Origin: Chryseobacterium sp. BLS98
GTDB taxonomy: Bacteria > Bacteroidota > Bacteroidia > Flavobacteriales > Weeksellaceae
DNA: 64,000 bases
Reading direction: 5' to 3'
Assembly: GCF_001045445.1 (NCBI RefSeq)
Contig: NZ_LFNF01000003.1
Coordinates: forward strand, 248,001 to 312,000
The position numbers and the translations under genes are program-made. Position 1 is the stretch's first letter. Each line of letters starts with the position of its first letter. Of this stretch, positions 50,932 through 59,540 are shown one piece after another. The notes below the pieces were generated by a model. That model was not told where the DNA came from. It saw nothing but the letters and a program-made list of their open reading frames with translations, and did no database searches.

Positions 50932-50939
50932 TAATTTTG
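50932..50939 (+). promoter_or_regulatory. -7 element for the phosphoesterase gene
   Basis: TAATTTTG, an exact TAnnTTTG match. It overlaps an in-frame TTG at 50937, which is therefore rejected as a start in favour of the ATG at 50952. A possible TTG lies 23 bases upstream. Confidence 0.5.
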
Positions 50940-50951
50940 TTAGGAAATAAA

Positions 50952-51704
50952 ATGAATATGATACGGATTGCTGTTTTTAGTGATGTACATGGAAACCTTC
51001 CCGCACTGAATGCAGTGCTTGAGGATATGGAGAAAAGAGGAGTTACGCAGAAATTCTGCCTGGGTGATCTGGTTGATTTTGCTCCCTGGGGAAATGAAGT
51101 GATTGAAAAAATCAGAAATCTGAATATTCCCTGTCTTATGGGAAATCACGATGAAAGAATCGCTTTTAATATCCCCGTTATTCCTTTGTCTAAACATTCA
51201 CCGGAAGAAACAGAAGCCAGATTGATAGCTATTGATCATTCCAAAAAGTATATTACAGAAAACAATAAAATGTTTTTATCGGAATTACCTTTTCATATAA
51301 AATTAAACTATAAAGTAGGAAAGCGATATTGGAATATTCAGCTCGTACATTCAAGTCTCACCAGTAATGATACCTATCTTTATGAGTCTGAGAATGATGA
51401 GGTTTTTGTGGATATGCTTAAAGAATCCCAAGCTGATATGGTTGTAATGGGACATACCCATTTATCATTCAAAAAATATTTTGAGTCTGAGGGACGGGCT
51501 GTTAACTGTGGATCTGTAGGCCGTTCAAAAGAAGAAAACCGCCTGGCCTCCTATCTGATTATTACGATGACTGATGATCAGATTATTCCTGAAATTATAC
51601 AGATACCTTATCCACTTGAACAAACTGCCCTGGCTATCGAAGAAAGCGAAATTCCAGATTATTATGCTTCCTTTCTAAAGAATAAAAAAGAATCAGTATT
51701 ATAA
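50952..51704 (+). CDS. calcineurin-like metallophosphoesterase
   Basis: 250 residues from the ATG at 50952. The two-metal site is visible: IAVFSDVHGNLPAL (DxH), CLGDLVDFAPW (GDLVD), MGNHDERI (GNHD), a later LVHSS and MGHTH. The pattern is that of YfcE/UDP-diacylglucosamine-like bacterial phosphodiesterases, but the substrate is unknown. It stands between the mdaB operon (divergent) and the LysR-type gene downstream by 41 bases, probably sharing a transcript with the latter. Confidence 0.88.
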   Translation: MNMIRIAVFSDVHGNLPALNAVLEDMEKRGVTQKFCLGDLVDFAPWGNEVIEKIRNLNIPCLMGNHDERIAFNIPVIPLSKHSPEETEARLIAIDHSKKYITENNKMFLSELPFHIKLNYKVGKRYWNIQLVHSSLTSNDTYLYESENDEVFVDMLKESQADMVVMGHTHLSFKKYFESEGRAVNCGSVGRSKEENRLASYLIITMTDDQIIPEIIQIPYPLEQTALAIEESEIPDYYASFLKNKKESVL

Positions 51705-51712
51705 TTATTTTG

Positions 51713-51720
51713 TAATTTTG
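51713..51720 (+). promoter_or_regulatory. -7 element for the LysR-type gene
   Basis: TAATTTTG, an exact TAnnTTTG match, in the 41-base gap before the ATG at 51746. No TTG at the usual distance. Confidence 0.4.
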
Positions 51721-51745
51721 TATCAGAATATTTATAATTAAAGTT

Positions 51746-52666
51746 ATGGTCAATTTAGAATGGTACCGCACTTTTAAAGCGATATATAAAACCGGAACTC
51801 TCACCGGAGCAGCAGATTCCCTGTTCATTTCACAACCAGGTGTAAGTCTCCATTTAAGTTCACTGGAAGCGTATGTAGGATATAAACTATTCGACAGAAC
51901 CGGAAGGAAAATGATACCTACCGAAAGAGGAAAAGTGTTATTTAATGCCGTATCAGAACCGCTTTCCAAGCTTGAAGATGTAGAGAAAAATTTTCAGAAA
52001 TCCACGGAAAAACTGACTCCGACCATCAGTGTTGGAATGTGCTTCGAGACCTTTCAGACCACATTGGAACAGTATGTCTCAACTTTGCCTTTCAACCTGA
52101 TTATCAGCTTCGGGGAATATCCGGAAATGCTGGACCAGCTGGACAAAGGAATTCTGGACCTGATCATTACTCCTAAAAAGGGAGTTTCTCCCAATATTGA
52201 ACATGAGGCTTTCTCTTCCGAGCAGATCATTCTTGTAGGCGGAAAAGATATCGATACGGAAAGTTTCCGGGAAACACTAGATACCAAAGGAATAGAACAC
52301 GCCGAAGAATGGCTGAAACAGGAAAAATGGTACGGCACTACGGGGGATATGGAACACCTTTTCCAGTTCTGGATCATGAATTTCGGCCATAAACCGAACT
52401 TCCGTCCCAATTATATAGTCCCTAATTTAAATTCCATCATCCGTTGCCTGAAAGGTGGAACCGGACTGGCTGTTATTCCTAATTTTCTGTGCAAAAATGA
52501 AATAGAAAGCGGGGAGGTCAAAATGATCTGGGAAGGTGAGAAAAAGCTGGAAAATACGCTCTATTTCGGCTGCAGAAAAAAAACAAATTACCAGTCCGAG
52601 ATCGATCATATCAAAGGCTTATTCAGAAAGGTCATGGGCAAGAACAACCATGTCGCGCATTTGTAA
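51746..52666 (+). CDS. LysR family transcriptional regulator
   Basis: 306 residues. The N-terminal winged helix reads WYRTFKAIYKTGTLTGAADS and SQPGVSLHLSSLEAYVG, followed by a periplasmic-binding-like effector domain (about 95-300). The gene is separated from the mdaB operon only by the phosphoesterase gene; regulation of the quinone-stress enzymes is a reasonable inference. The last 48 bases overlap the 3' end of the convergent acetyltransferase gene, so both C-termini are written in the same DNA. Confidence 0.92.
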   Translation: MVNLEWYRTFKAIYKTGTLTGAADSLFISQPGVSLHLSSLEAYVGYKLFDRTGRKMIPTERGKVLFNAVSEPLSKLEDVEKNFQKSTEKLTPTISVGMCFETFQTTLEQYVSTLPFNLIISFGEYPEMLDQLDKGILDLIITPKKGVSPNIEHEAFSSEQIILVGGKDIDTESFRETLDTKGIEHAEEWLKQEKWYGTTGDMEHLFQFWIMNFGHKPNFRPNYIVPNLNSIIRCLKGGTGLAVIPNFLCKNEIESGEVKMIWEGEKKLENTLYFGCRKKTNYQSEIDHIKGLFRKVMGKNNHVAHL

Positions 52667-53086
52667 ACCGTTTTCATAAATGGGGAATGGGTAATGGTCT
52701 GTAAAGAAATCTTTACGTATTCCTTTTTTTATAAAACCGTTCTTTTCATAGAATCTGATCTGCTGGAATCCCGTATCCGAAGTTCCTACCGTTAAGGTTG
52801 TATATCTGTTTTTCCGGGCTATTTCTTTTGCCCTATCTATAAGAATACTGCCTATTCCCTTACTTCTGTAGCTTTCAATGACCGCGATATTCTTGATTTC
52901 CAGTTCCTCAGCGCTGTTCGGATGCAGCACCATTACAGCTATATCCTGAAACCCGTCATGTAAAACATAAATAAAGGAATCAAAGATATATTTGTCTATT
53001 GCTTCTACAGTTTCGTCGGCAAGCAGCAGCAATTCATATGGAATATCCATTCCTGAACTGATCTTATTAAAAACAAAATTTTCCAT
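52619..53086 (-). CDS. GNAT family N-acetyltransferase
   Basis: 155 residues. The acetyl-CoA-binding loop ESYRSKGIGSILIDRA (RxxGIG) and the later FYEKNGFIKKG give a standard GNAT. It would acetylate a small amine or protein amine; the substrate is unknown. It follows a second GNAT gene directly (its ATG immediately follows that gene's stop on the minus strand, so the two are translationally linked), and its 3' end overlaps the LysR-type gene by 48 bases in the opposite direction. Confidence 0.88.
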   Translation of the reverse strand: MENFVFNKISSGMDIPYELLLLADETVEAIDKYIFDSFIYVLHDGFQDIAVMVLHPNSAEELEIKNIAVIESYRSKGIGSILIDRAKEIARKNRYTTLTVGTSDTGFQQIRFYEKNGFIKKGIRKDFFTDHYPFPIYENGLQMRDMVVLAHDLSE

Positions 53087-53521
53087 TTATAAACTCATAT
53101 GGATCAGTGGATAATTTTTCCCTGAGCCATCTTTTTCTGATCTCCCGACTCTTTTAAAACCTATTTTTTCATAAAACCCGATGGCTTGAGGATTTTGTTC
53201 ATTCACATCTACTTTAGTGAGACCTGTGGTTTCTTTCATCCATTCATACAGCTTTTTACCGTAGCCTTTTCCCCGGGCATCATTATGAATAAACAGCATT
53301 TCCAGGGTATCCCCGGCTACAGAAGCAAAACCTTTTGCCTCATCATCTTCCGAAATCAGATAAACATTAAGTTGCGGGAGATAATCTTTCGGAATGGCTT
53401 CTTTAAAATAATTAAAATCTTCTTCAGTAAGAAAATCATGGGTTGCAGTAACAGCAGATTCCCAGATTTCCATGATTTTGGGATAATCTTCGGTTTCTGC
53501 CAGCCTGATCTGATATAACAT
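53087..53521 (-). CDS. GNAT family N-acetyltransferase
   Basis: 144 residues. Acetyl-CoA site NDARGKGYGKKLYEWM and ending FYEKIGFKRVGRSEKDGSG. It resembles the YjaB/PhnO-type small acetyltransferases. It is the first of two tandem GNAT genes that differ clearly in sequence, so this is not a recent duplication. A TATTTTTG -7 match lies at 53537-53544 on the minus strand. Substrate unknown. Confidence 0.88.
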   Translation of the reverse strand: MLYQIRLAETEDYPKIMEIWESAVTATHDFLTEEDFNYFKEAIPKDYLPQLNVYLISEDDEAKGFASVAGDTLEMLFIHNDARGKGYGKKLYEWMKETTGLTKVDVNEQNPQAIGFYEKIGFKRVGRSEKDGSGKNYPLIHMSL

Positions 53522-53714
53522 AGTTTTGGTTTGTCACAAAAATAAGGAAAATAAGAGATTTTCTTAATGTTCTAAAGTGATAGAAGCTTTCCGGGTATAA
53601 AAACGGATGGTTAAAAATAGATGAAAAAACTGTAAAATTGGTAGGCAGAATTTCCAATTTTTATCGCAAATTTGTTAAGCTTAGATTTATGTTAAAAAAT
53701 TAAATTAAAGAATA

Positions 53715-54590
53715 ATGCAAAAGAAAACATATACAGGACAGCCTGTAGTAACATTAAATAACGGAGTGGATATTCCTGCTTTAGGCTTTGGAGTATGGCA
53801 GATGGAAAACCTGGAGGAATGTGAAAAAGCTGTGGTAAAAGCCATTCACACAGGATATAGAATGATTGATACGGCAGCTATTTACTTAAACGAAACCGCA
53901 GTAGGGCAGGCTGTAAAAGATAGTGGTGTAAGCAGAGACGAGCTATTTATCACCTCAAAAATCTGGGTTCAGGATCACGGCTACGAAAAAGCAAAAAGTG
54001 CGTTCCAGAGAACTTTGGACAGATTGCAGATGGATTATCTGGATATGTACCTTCTTCACTGGCCTTTCGGAGATTTTCTGGAAGCCTGGAAAGCGCTGGA
54101 AGAGCTTTACTATGAAGGAAAAATTAAAGCTATTGGGGTGTGCAACTTTACCGTTGAGAAATTAGAAGAGCTGAAAGCGAATTCAACGGTTCTTCCTGTG
54201 ATCAATCAGATTGAGCTTCACCCGGTTTTCCAGCAGAAAGAACTTCAGGTGTATGACAGGGAAAACAACATCATTACCCAGCCATGGAGCCCGCTTGGAA
54301 ACGGAAATACAGATCTTTTAAACAATTCTGAATTAAAAGCTATTGCAGAAAAATACAATAAAACAGTAGCGCAGGTAATTCTGAGATGGCACCTTCAGGA
54401 AGGATTTGTTGTAATCCCGAAATCTGTGACTCCTTCCAGAATTGAAGAAAACTTTAACGTCTTCGATTTTGAACTGACGGAGGATGAGATGAATATCGTC
54501 CGCTCTCTTGATACAGGAAAAAGACTGTTCTTTGATCCTAAAGATCCTGAATGGGAACAAAAAATGCTGAAATCTGTAGCAGATATTTAA
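53715..54590 (+). CDS. aldo/keto reductase (2,5-diketo-gluconate reductase-like)
   Basis: 291 residues. The TIM-barrel signatures IDTAAIYLNETAVG (Asp and Tyr), YLDMYLLHWPFGDF (catalytic His) and VIPKSVTPSRIEENFNVF (NADPH site) place it in the AKR5-type group, which reduces aldehydes, methylglyoxal or diketo sugars. The gene is a single transcription unit. A large inverted repeat lies downstream. The second aldo/keto reductase in the window (47171) belongs to a different AKR group. Confidence 0.92.
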   Translation: MQKKTYTGQPVVTLNNGVDIPALGFGVWQMENLEECEKAVVKAIHTGYRMIDTAAIYLNETAVGQAVKDSGVSRDELFITSKIWVQDHGYEKAKSAFQRTLDRLQMDYLDMYLLHWPFGDFLEAWKALEELYYEGKIKAIGVCNFTVEKLEELKANSTVLPVINQIELHPVFQQKELQVYDRENNIITQPWSPLGNGNTDLLNNSELKAIAEKYNKTVAQVILRWHLQEGFVVIPKSVTPSRIEENFNVFDFELTEDEMNIVRSLDTGKRLFFDPKDPEWEQKMLKSVADI

Positions 54591-54610
54591 TCGCAGATCT
54601 TTATAACACT

Positions 54611-54672
54611 TCCCGCAAATTAAACGGACAGCAAATTTATAATCATTTGCTCAATCAGTTTAATTTGCGGGA
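54611..54672. repeat. 62-base element with 15-base perfect inverted repeats
   Basis: TCCCGCAAATTAAAC (54611-54625) is matched by GTTTAATTTGCGGGA (54658-54672); inside is GCAAAT-N8-ATTTGC (54631-54650). A T run follows, so it may also act as a terminator for the aldo/keto reductase gene. The shape is that of a miniature inverted-repeat element. Confidence 0.65.
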
Positions 54673-54777
54673 TTTTTAATTAGAAAAAAGCGTGAATGCT
54701 GAATACTGTGATCAATATCATATCTTATCAATCTGAAGCTGTTGTTAGATTTTGTAAATTCAGGTAAAATTATTCTT

Positions 54778-55833
54778 ATGTTTTGGCCGGACTCCATCAG
54801 TAAGCTTTTAGAAGTAAAATATCCTGTTATCCAGGCTCCGATGTTTGGAGTAAGTACACCCCAAATGGCTGTAGCAGCCGCAAAAGCCGGATGTCTTGGA
54901 TCATTGGCCCTGGCTGATCTCCCTGCGGACAAATCGGCTGAACTGATCAGAGAGACCAGGAAACTTACAGATCTGCCTTTTGCGGTTAATATTTTTGTTC
55001 ACGATATTCCTGAGCTTACCGACTCTTTGAAAGAAAAATTTATTAAAGCTAAACAGTTGATCACAGATCTGGCAAAGGAAAATCATATAGAAGTTAAGCT
55101 CCCGGATCTCGGAGAGATTAAGCTGAACAGTTACCATGATCAGGTAGAGGCTGTTATTGAAGAAGAGTGCAAAATATTAAGCTTTACTTTCGGAAATCTG
55201 GATGAGAAAAGTATTGAAAGGCTGAAAGAGAACGGAGTGACGCTTATCGGAACCTGTACTTCATTGCAAGAAGCATTAATCCTGGAAAAATCCGGGATTG
55301 ATATTATTTGCGTTCAGGGAATTGAAGCCGGCGGACACAGAGGAACCTTTGAAACAGATGATATTCCGGAAATCGGAGGAATGTCTTTATTTTCAAAAAT
55401 TTATGATCATGTAAAAATTCCCTTGATTTATGCAGGCGGAATTTATAATGGAAAAACATTAAGAGCAGCAAAAGAACTGGGTGCACAGGGCTTTCAGGTA
55501 GGAAGTATGTTATTGGCATCGCAGGAAAGCGCTTTACAGCCTTTTGAAAAAGAAAGACTGAAAAATGTAACGGAAAAGGATATTGTTCTGACAAAAAGTT
55601 TTTCGGGAAGGTACGCAAGAGGGATAAAAAATAAATTCATAGAAAGCATCGAAGAGTCAGGCTATATCATGCCTTATCCTTATCAGAATAAGCTTACGAA
55701 TGAATTGCGTAAGGTTTCAAAAACATTGAACAATGCAGATTTTGTGAGCATTTGGGCAGGGCAGTCTGTTCATGAATACGGCAGACTTTCAACGGAGGAC
55801 ATTTTGAAAAAGCTTATCCTGGAAGCAGAATAA
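54778..55833 (+). CDS. nitronate monooxygenase family protein
   Basis: 351 residues from the ATG at 54778, chosen over an upstream TTG because a near-consensus -7 sequence (TAGATTTTG, 54746-54754) separates them. The TIM-barrel FMN enzyme shows YPVIQAPMFGVSTPQMA, CVQGIEAGGHRGTFE (the catalytic-site His and glycine loop) and GGIYNGKTLRAAKELGAQGFQVGS. It oxidises nitronates/nitroalkanes; many members have unknown natural substrates. Single gene with a terminator. Confidence 0.92.
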   Translation: MFWPDSISKLLEVKYPVIQAPMFGVSTPQMAVAAAKAGCLGSLALADLPADKSAELIRETRKLTDLPFAVNIFVHDIPELTDSLKEKFIKAKQLITDLAKENHIEVKLPDLGEIKLNSYHDQVEAVIEEECKILSFTFGNLDEKSIERLKENGVTLIGTCTSLQEALILEKSGIDIICVQGIEAGGHRGTFETDDIPEIGGMSLFSKIYDHVKIPLIYAGGIYNGKTLRAAKELGAQGFQVGSMLLASQESALQPFEKERLKNVTEKDIVLTKSFSGRYARGIKNKFIESIEESGYIMPYPYQNKLTNELRKVSKTLNNADFVSIWAGQSVHEYGRLSTEDILKKLILEAE

Positions 55834-55877
55834 AACACTTGTTAAATCCGGAATGAATTCATCGGAAATGTAAAATA

Positions 55878-55907
55878 AAAAACGTTCTTTGATTAAAGAA
55901 CGTTTTT
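55878..55907. terminator. bidirectional terminator
   Basis: A 13-base perfect stem AAAAACGTTCTTT with its complement around GATT, between the convergent nitronate monooxygenase and mpl genes. Confidence 0.85.
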
Positions 55908-55928
55908 AGGGCATATGCAATAAACTCT

Positions 55929-57266
55929 TTATTTTGTAAGATCCAGACCTCCGAAATTACCGGAGCTCATCATAAGGAAAACACCGTTTGTTTTATCCAG
56001 AGTCTCCCAGTAGGCATGCAGGTCTTCAGCATTTGTGAATACTCTTAAAGAATCATTTTTAAACTTTTCTTTAATGAATTCCGGAGAAATAGGTTCCATT
56101 CTTTTGATTTTTAAAGCATCCTCAGAATAGAAAACAACAGCTTCATCCAAACCGTCCATAGCATGGTCATACTGTTCAAGAAACACAGGATTTAAGCTTG
56201 AATACGTGTGGAGCTCAAGGAAACCGTATTTTTTTTCCTTTTTAAACTGCTCACAGAATGCTTTTACCGTTGCTTTTACTTTACTCGGTGCATGGGCAAA
56301 ATCTTTGTATAAAACACCTTGATCTTCTCTTTCTACTTTTTCAAGACGCTTTGATGCTCCCTTGAAGCTCATAATGGCTTCATAGAAATCTTCATCCATA
56401 ATACCCAGCTGTCGGCAGATATGTCTTGCTCCTTCCATGTTCAGCAGATTGTGAGACCCGAAAACAGAAAGAGGAACATCGCCCATTTCAGTTTTTAGAT
56501 ATACTTTTCCGTTGCTGATCTCATATTCAGGAGTTTTGTAAGGGATTTTTCTGAAATAATTTTCAGCGGCCTCCACTACTTTTACCACTTCCGCATCCTC
56601 TTCATTGTATACCAGAACACCACCCGGGGTAATGCTTGCAACGAATTTTCTGAACTGCTCTATATAATCATCAAATGTTTTGAATACATTGATATGATCC
56701 CATGCAATACCGCTCATTAAAGCAATATTCGGCTGGTAAAGAAGAAACTTGGAACGAAGGTCAATAGGAGAGGAAAGGTATTCATCACCTTCCAGCACCA
56801 TAAAATCGTTTTCCTGAGTTAGTTTTACCATACAGTCAAAGCCTTCAAGCTGTGCGCCTACCATAAAATCTACCTCTTTCTGATGAAAGTTCAGGACATG
56901 AAGAATCATGGAAGTAATGGTCGTTTTACCGTGCGATCCGGCAATGACCACTCTTGTTTTGTTTTTTGACTGTTCGTAAAGGAATTCAGGATATGAATAA
57001 ATTTTTAAACCCAGCTCTTTTGCCTTTGCCAGTTCAGGATTGTCCTGGTGGGCATGCATACCAAGGATAACTGCGTCAATATCCGGAGTGATCTTTTCCG
57101 GAAACCAGCCCATTTCCTGAGGCAGAATACCTTTCTTTTCCAGCCTGGATCGTGACGGTTCAAAAATAGCATCATCCGAACCGGTTACCTGATATCCTTT
57201 ATCCTTTAATGCAATAGCAAGATTATGCATGGCGCTTCCGCCGATAGCAATGAAGTGGGTTTTCAA
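55929..57266 (-). CDS. mpl: UDP-MurNAc:L-alanyl-gamma-D-glutamyl-meso-DAP ligase
   Basis: 445 residues. Mpl attaches a recycled tripeptide to UDP-MurNAc in peptidoglycan recycling, in the cytosol. The first domain has HFIAIGGSAMHNLAIAL, the ATP loop is AGSHGKTTITSM, and GIAWDHINVFKTFDDYI and DFAHAPSKVKATVKAF give the Mur ligase central and C-terminal motifs. The N-terminal His/Gly pattern distinguishes Mpl from MurC, and the length fits. Last gene of an operon with nudix, plsC and a lipoprotein gene; the lipoprotein gene ends two bases before it. Confidence 0.93.
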   Translation of the reverse strand: MKTHFIAIGGSAMHNLAIALKDKGYQVTGSDDAIFEPSRSRLEKKGILPQEMGWFPEKITPDIDAVILGMHAHQDNPELAKAKELGLKIYSYPEFLYEQSKNKTRVVIAGSHGKTTITSMILHVLNFHQKEVDFMVGAQLEGFDCMVKLTQENDFMVLEGDEYLSSPIDLRSKFLLYQPNIALMSGIAWDHINVFKTFDDYIEQFRKFVASITPGGVLVYNEEDAEVVKVVEAAENYFRKIPYKTPEYEISNGKVYLKTEMGDVPLSVFGSHNLLNMEGARHICRQLGIMDEDFYEAIMSFKGASKRLEKVEREDQGVLYKDFAHAPSKVKATVKAFCEQFKKEKKYGFLELHTYSSLNPVFLEQYDHAMDGLDEAVVFYSEDALKIKRMEPISPEFIKEKFKNDSLRVFTNAEDLHAYWETLDKTNGVFLMMSSGNFGGLDLTK

Positions 57267-57268
57267 CT

Positions 57269-57709
57269 TTATTTACTTTTTTTTACATTGTTATTAATGA
57301 TCTCCTGAAAAGCATTCAGAATGTTGTTCCAGTTCGTTGTAAAATTAGGCATGATGGTGCTGGCATCCGATTTACTGCCTTCATTCGGGCCTTTTTTTAC
57401 ATTGATGGAAGTGGTCACCTGATCATACAGTTTTTTGTGATCTTCCTGTATTCTTCTGAAATTGTTTTGGGAAAGGGTTTGATCCAGTTTTTTTAAATCT
57501 TCATAAGAAATTTTAAAATCCTGTCTGTACTTTTTCCCCCCTTGATCAAAAGAATAGTGGGCAGTATTACCTTTGATCAGTAAATTCTCATACATGGGAG
57601 CATAGCCTCCGCTTCTGGAATAGCTTATATCAAAGTCTGAATATACTTTCTGGCTGTTACACGAAACTAATACTATGACCGCGATTATGATCCCTAATAT
57701 TTTGTTCAT
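57269..57709 (-). CDS. lipoprotein of unknown function next to mpl
   Basis: 146 residues with lipobox LVSC (Cys17). The mature part (YSDFDISYSRSGGYAPMYENL, FKISYEDLKKLDQTLSQNNF) contains no cysteines and looks like a small beta domain followed by a helix. The family is not recognised. It sits 16 bases after plsC and two bases before mpl, so it is expressed with lipid and peptidoglycan genes and could act in the cell envelope. Confidence 0.78.
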   Translation of the reverse strand: MNKILGIIIAVIVLVSCNSQKVYSDFDISYSRSGGYAPMYENLLIKGNTAHYSFDQGGKKYRQDFKISYEDLKKLDQTLSQNNFRRIQEDHKKLYDQVTTSINVKKGPNEGSKSDASTIMPNFTTNWNNILNAFQEIINNNVKKSK

Positions 57710-57725
57710 AATTTTTCTACTTACT

Positions 57726-58532
57726 TTAATTATTTGAATCCTTTTGCTCTAATTTTTTAGCTTTAAGTTCTTCATCATAATTGTGTAGTACATTGAAATC
57801 TTCTGTCTGCTCAATCGCAGTCATAATCTTCAATAAAATTTCAGGCGCTTTTTCGTTGTCGTAATCTATATCCAGAGGTGCTTTGAACTCCATGGTAGGT
57901 TTTACGCCCGTAACCTTTACCCGGAGACCTTTTTTATCAAATGCCCTTCTGAAACCGTTGATCTTGATCGGAATCACAATCGGGCGCTGATTTTTAACCA
58001 GCTTGGCTGTACCTCTTCTTCCTTGTGCAAAAGCAGATGTAGTACCCTGAGGGAAGGTTGCTACCCAGCCGTTGTCCAAAGCTTTCATAATATTGTCAAC
58101 CTCGGTCATGTCCACCATTCTGTTGACGTTTTTACCTTCTGCTCTCCATGTTCTTTTTACCGTTACAGCACCGGCGATCTTGAAAATTTTCGGAAGAATT
58201 CCTTTATTCATGGTTTCTTCTGCTGCTACATAATAAAAATCAATTTTGGGGTTGAGCAGATAAATAGGGTTTTTAATTGTATTCAGATAACCATTGTTTA
58301 CCGCACAGAATGCATGGTACATTGCTGCTACGTCTGCAAAATATGTTTGATGGTTGGATACAAAAAGCACATTGGAATCAGGAAGATCCACAAGATGTTC
58401 CGTACCGGTTATCTTTAATTTATTAAAGCCGTTGAACCTTCTGTAAGATACAACCCCTAAAATAAAAATAATAAACCTTTTTAAAAAATAAGGTGTTCCG
58501 AATGCATCGGTGAAAATATTTTTCTTCGCCAT
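57726..58532 (-). CDS. plsC: 1-acyl-sn-glycerol-3-phosphate acyltransferase family protein
   Basis: 268 residues. PlsC family enzymes add the second acyl chain to lysophosphatidic acid at the inner membrane. The region of motif I reads FVSNHQTYFADVAAM: the His and Asp are separated by five residues (HX5D) rather than the canonical four. Motif III is FPQGTTSAFAQGR where FPEGTRS is usual. The protein therefore belongs to a divergent branch of the family; acyl-acceptor specificity is uncertain. A hydrophobic N-terminal stretch (FIIFILGVVSY) could anchor it to the membrane. Confidence 0.75.
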   Translation of the reverse strand: MAKKNIFTDAFGTPYFLKRFIIFILGVVSYRRFNGFNKLKITGTEHLVDLPDSNVLFVSNHQTYFADVAAMYHAFCAVNNGYLNTIKNPIYLLNPKIDFYYVAAEETMNKGILPKIFKIAGAVTVKRTWRAEGKNVNRMVDMTEVDNIMKALDNGWVATFPQGTTSAFAQGRRGTAKLVKNQRPIVIPIKINGFRRAFDKKGLRVKVTGVKPTMEFKAPLDIDYDNEKAPEILLKIMTAIEQTEDFNVLHNYDEELKAKKLEQKDSNN

Positions 58533-58559
58533 CTCTCAATTAAACACGGTAGTGCAAAG

Positions 58560-59189
58560 TTACATTTTTTTCAACAACTGGCTAAACTCGCTCAATATCA
58601 TTGCTGTAGCGCCCCAGATAATATATCCGTTGAAATTAATGACCGGAACTTCATGTCCGGCCGCACCGGGAATTGCCATGATTTCAGGTTTATCCGGCAG
58701 GCTGAGAAAAGAGGTGATAGGAAATTCTATAGTCTCTACCGCTTCGCTCTGCTGAAGAACAAAAAGCGGATTCTTTTTGGTATACGAAATATAAGGATAT
58801 ACATAAAAATTACTTGGCGGGATGTAGATGGGAGACATTTCCCTGATCACTCTGACATAGTGTTTATCTATTCCGATTTCTTCTGAGGTTTCGCGTACTG
58901 CGGTTTCTGCGAAATCCCTGTCCATTTCTTCACGCTTGCCGCCGGGTAAAGAGATCTGCCCGCTGTGTCTGTCGTGCTCATTGACGGTTCTTTGAATCAG
59001 GGGAAAATACCATTCATTATCTTTTAAATAGAGAACAATATTAACGGCTGCAAATTTCGGATTTTTTGCCAGCACTTCATCATAGGTAAACACCGGCCGG
59101 GAAGGAGGCGAGAATACTCCATGGGCATTAATCCCCGGCAGCTCTACATTTGTAATTTTCCTCAATAAATCTTTTCCAAAACTTTCCAT
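58560..59189 (-). CDS. NUDIX hydrolase, CoA pyrophosphatase-like
   Basis: 209 residues. The Nudix box is seen in ISLPGGKREEMDRDFAETA followed by VRETSEEIGI, in the longer-spaced form of the NudL/CoA-ase group, which cut CoA and its derivatives into 3',5'-ADP and phosphopantetheine. The preceding RHSGQISLPGGK is typical of this group (LLTxRs...SLPGG). It heads the nudix-plsC-lipoprotein-mpl operon. A link of CoA turnover with lipid synthesis is possible but not shown. Confidence 0.9.
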   Translation of the reverse strand: MESFGKDLLRKITNVELPGINAHGVFSPPSRPVFTYDEVLAKNPKFAAVNIVLYLKDNEWYFPLIQRTVNEHDRHSGQISLPGGKREEMDRDFAETAVRETSEEIGIDKHYVRVIREMSPIYIPPSNFYVYPYISYTKKNPLFVLQQSEAVETIEFPITSFLSLPDKPEIMAIPGAAGHEVPVINFNGYIIWGATAMILSEFSQLLKKM

Positions 59190-59540
59190 ACTTCAAATTT
59201 AGCAATATATACTGAAGAAAAGAACAGCCATTAACATTAATTAACCATTGGTAAGTCATTTAAAAATGGAATGATTAAAGAAATAAAAAAACGGAGAATC
59301 AAAAAATTGGAGAAAATTTTTCAATATAAAAATTAGAGTTATTTATCATATTTGTATGAAAATCAATTTGTAATATACCGTATTTTTACGTAACTGAAAC
59401 AAGTGATCCGGAGAAAACAGTAAACAGTTACTTTCAAAACGGTAAACAGTGATTTTGAAAATTTACACTTTAGCAGTGGTTTTTTATTTTGGTTTAGCCT
59501 ATACCTTTGTCATACTATTAACCAATTAATTTTTGTCAAA
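59190..59540 (+). promoter_or_regulatory. control region of the curli operon
   Basis: A 351-base gap with no gene. GTAAACAGT occurs twice, at 59420-59428 and 59442-59450, in 22-base direct repeats (GTAAACAGTTACTTTCAAAA and GTAAACAGTGATTTTGAAAA), about two helical turns apart. GTAACTG (59390-59396) and CAGTTAC (59425-59431) form an inverted pair around them. A -7 match TACCTTTG is at 59502-59509, 31 bases before the first curlin gene. These are likely binding sites of an activator not encoded in the window. Confidence 0.6.
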
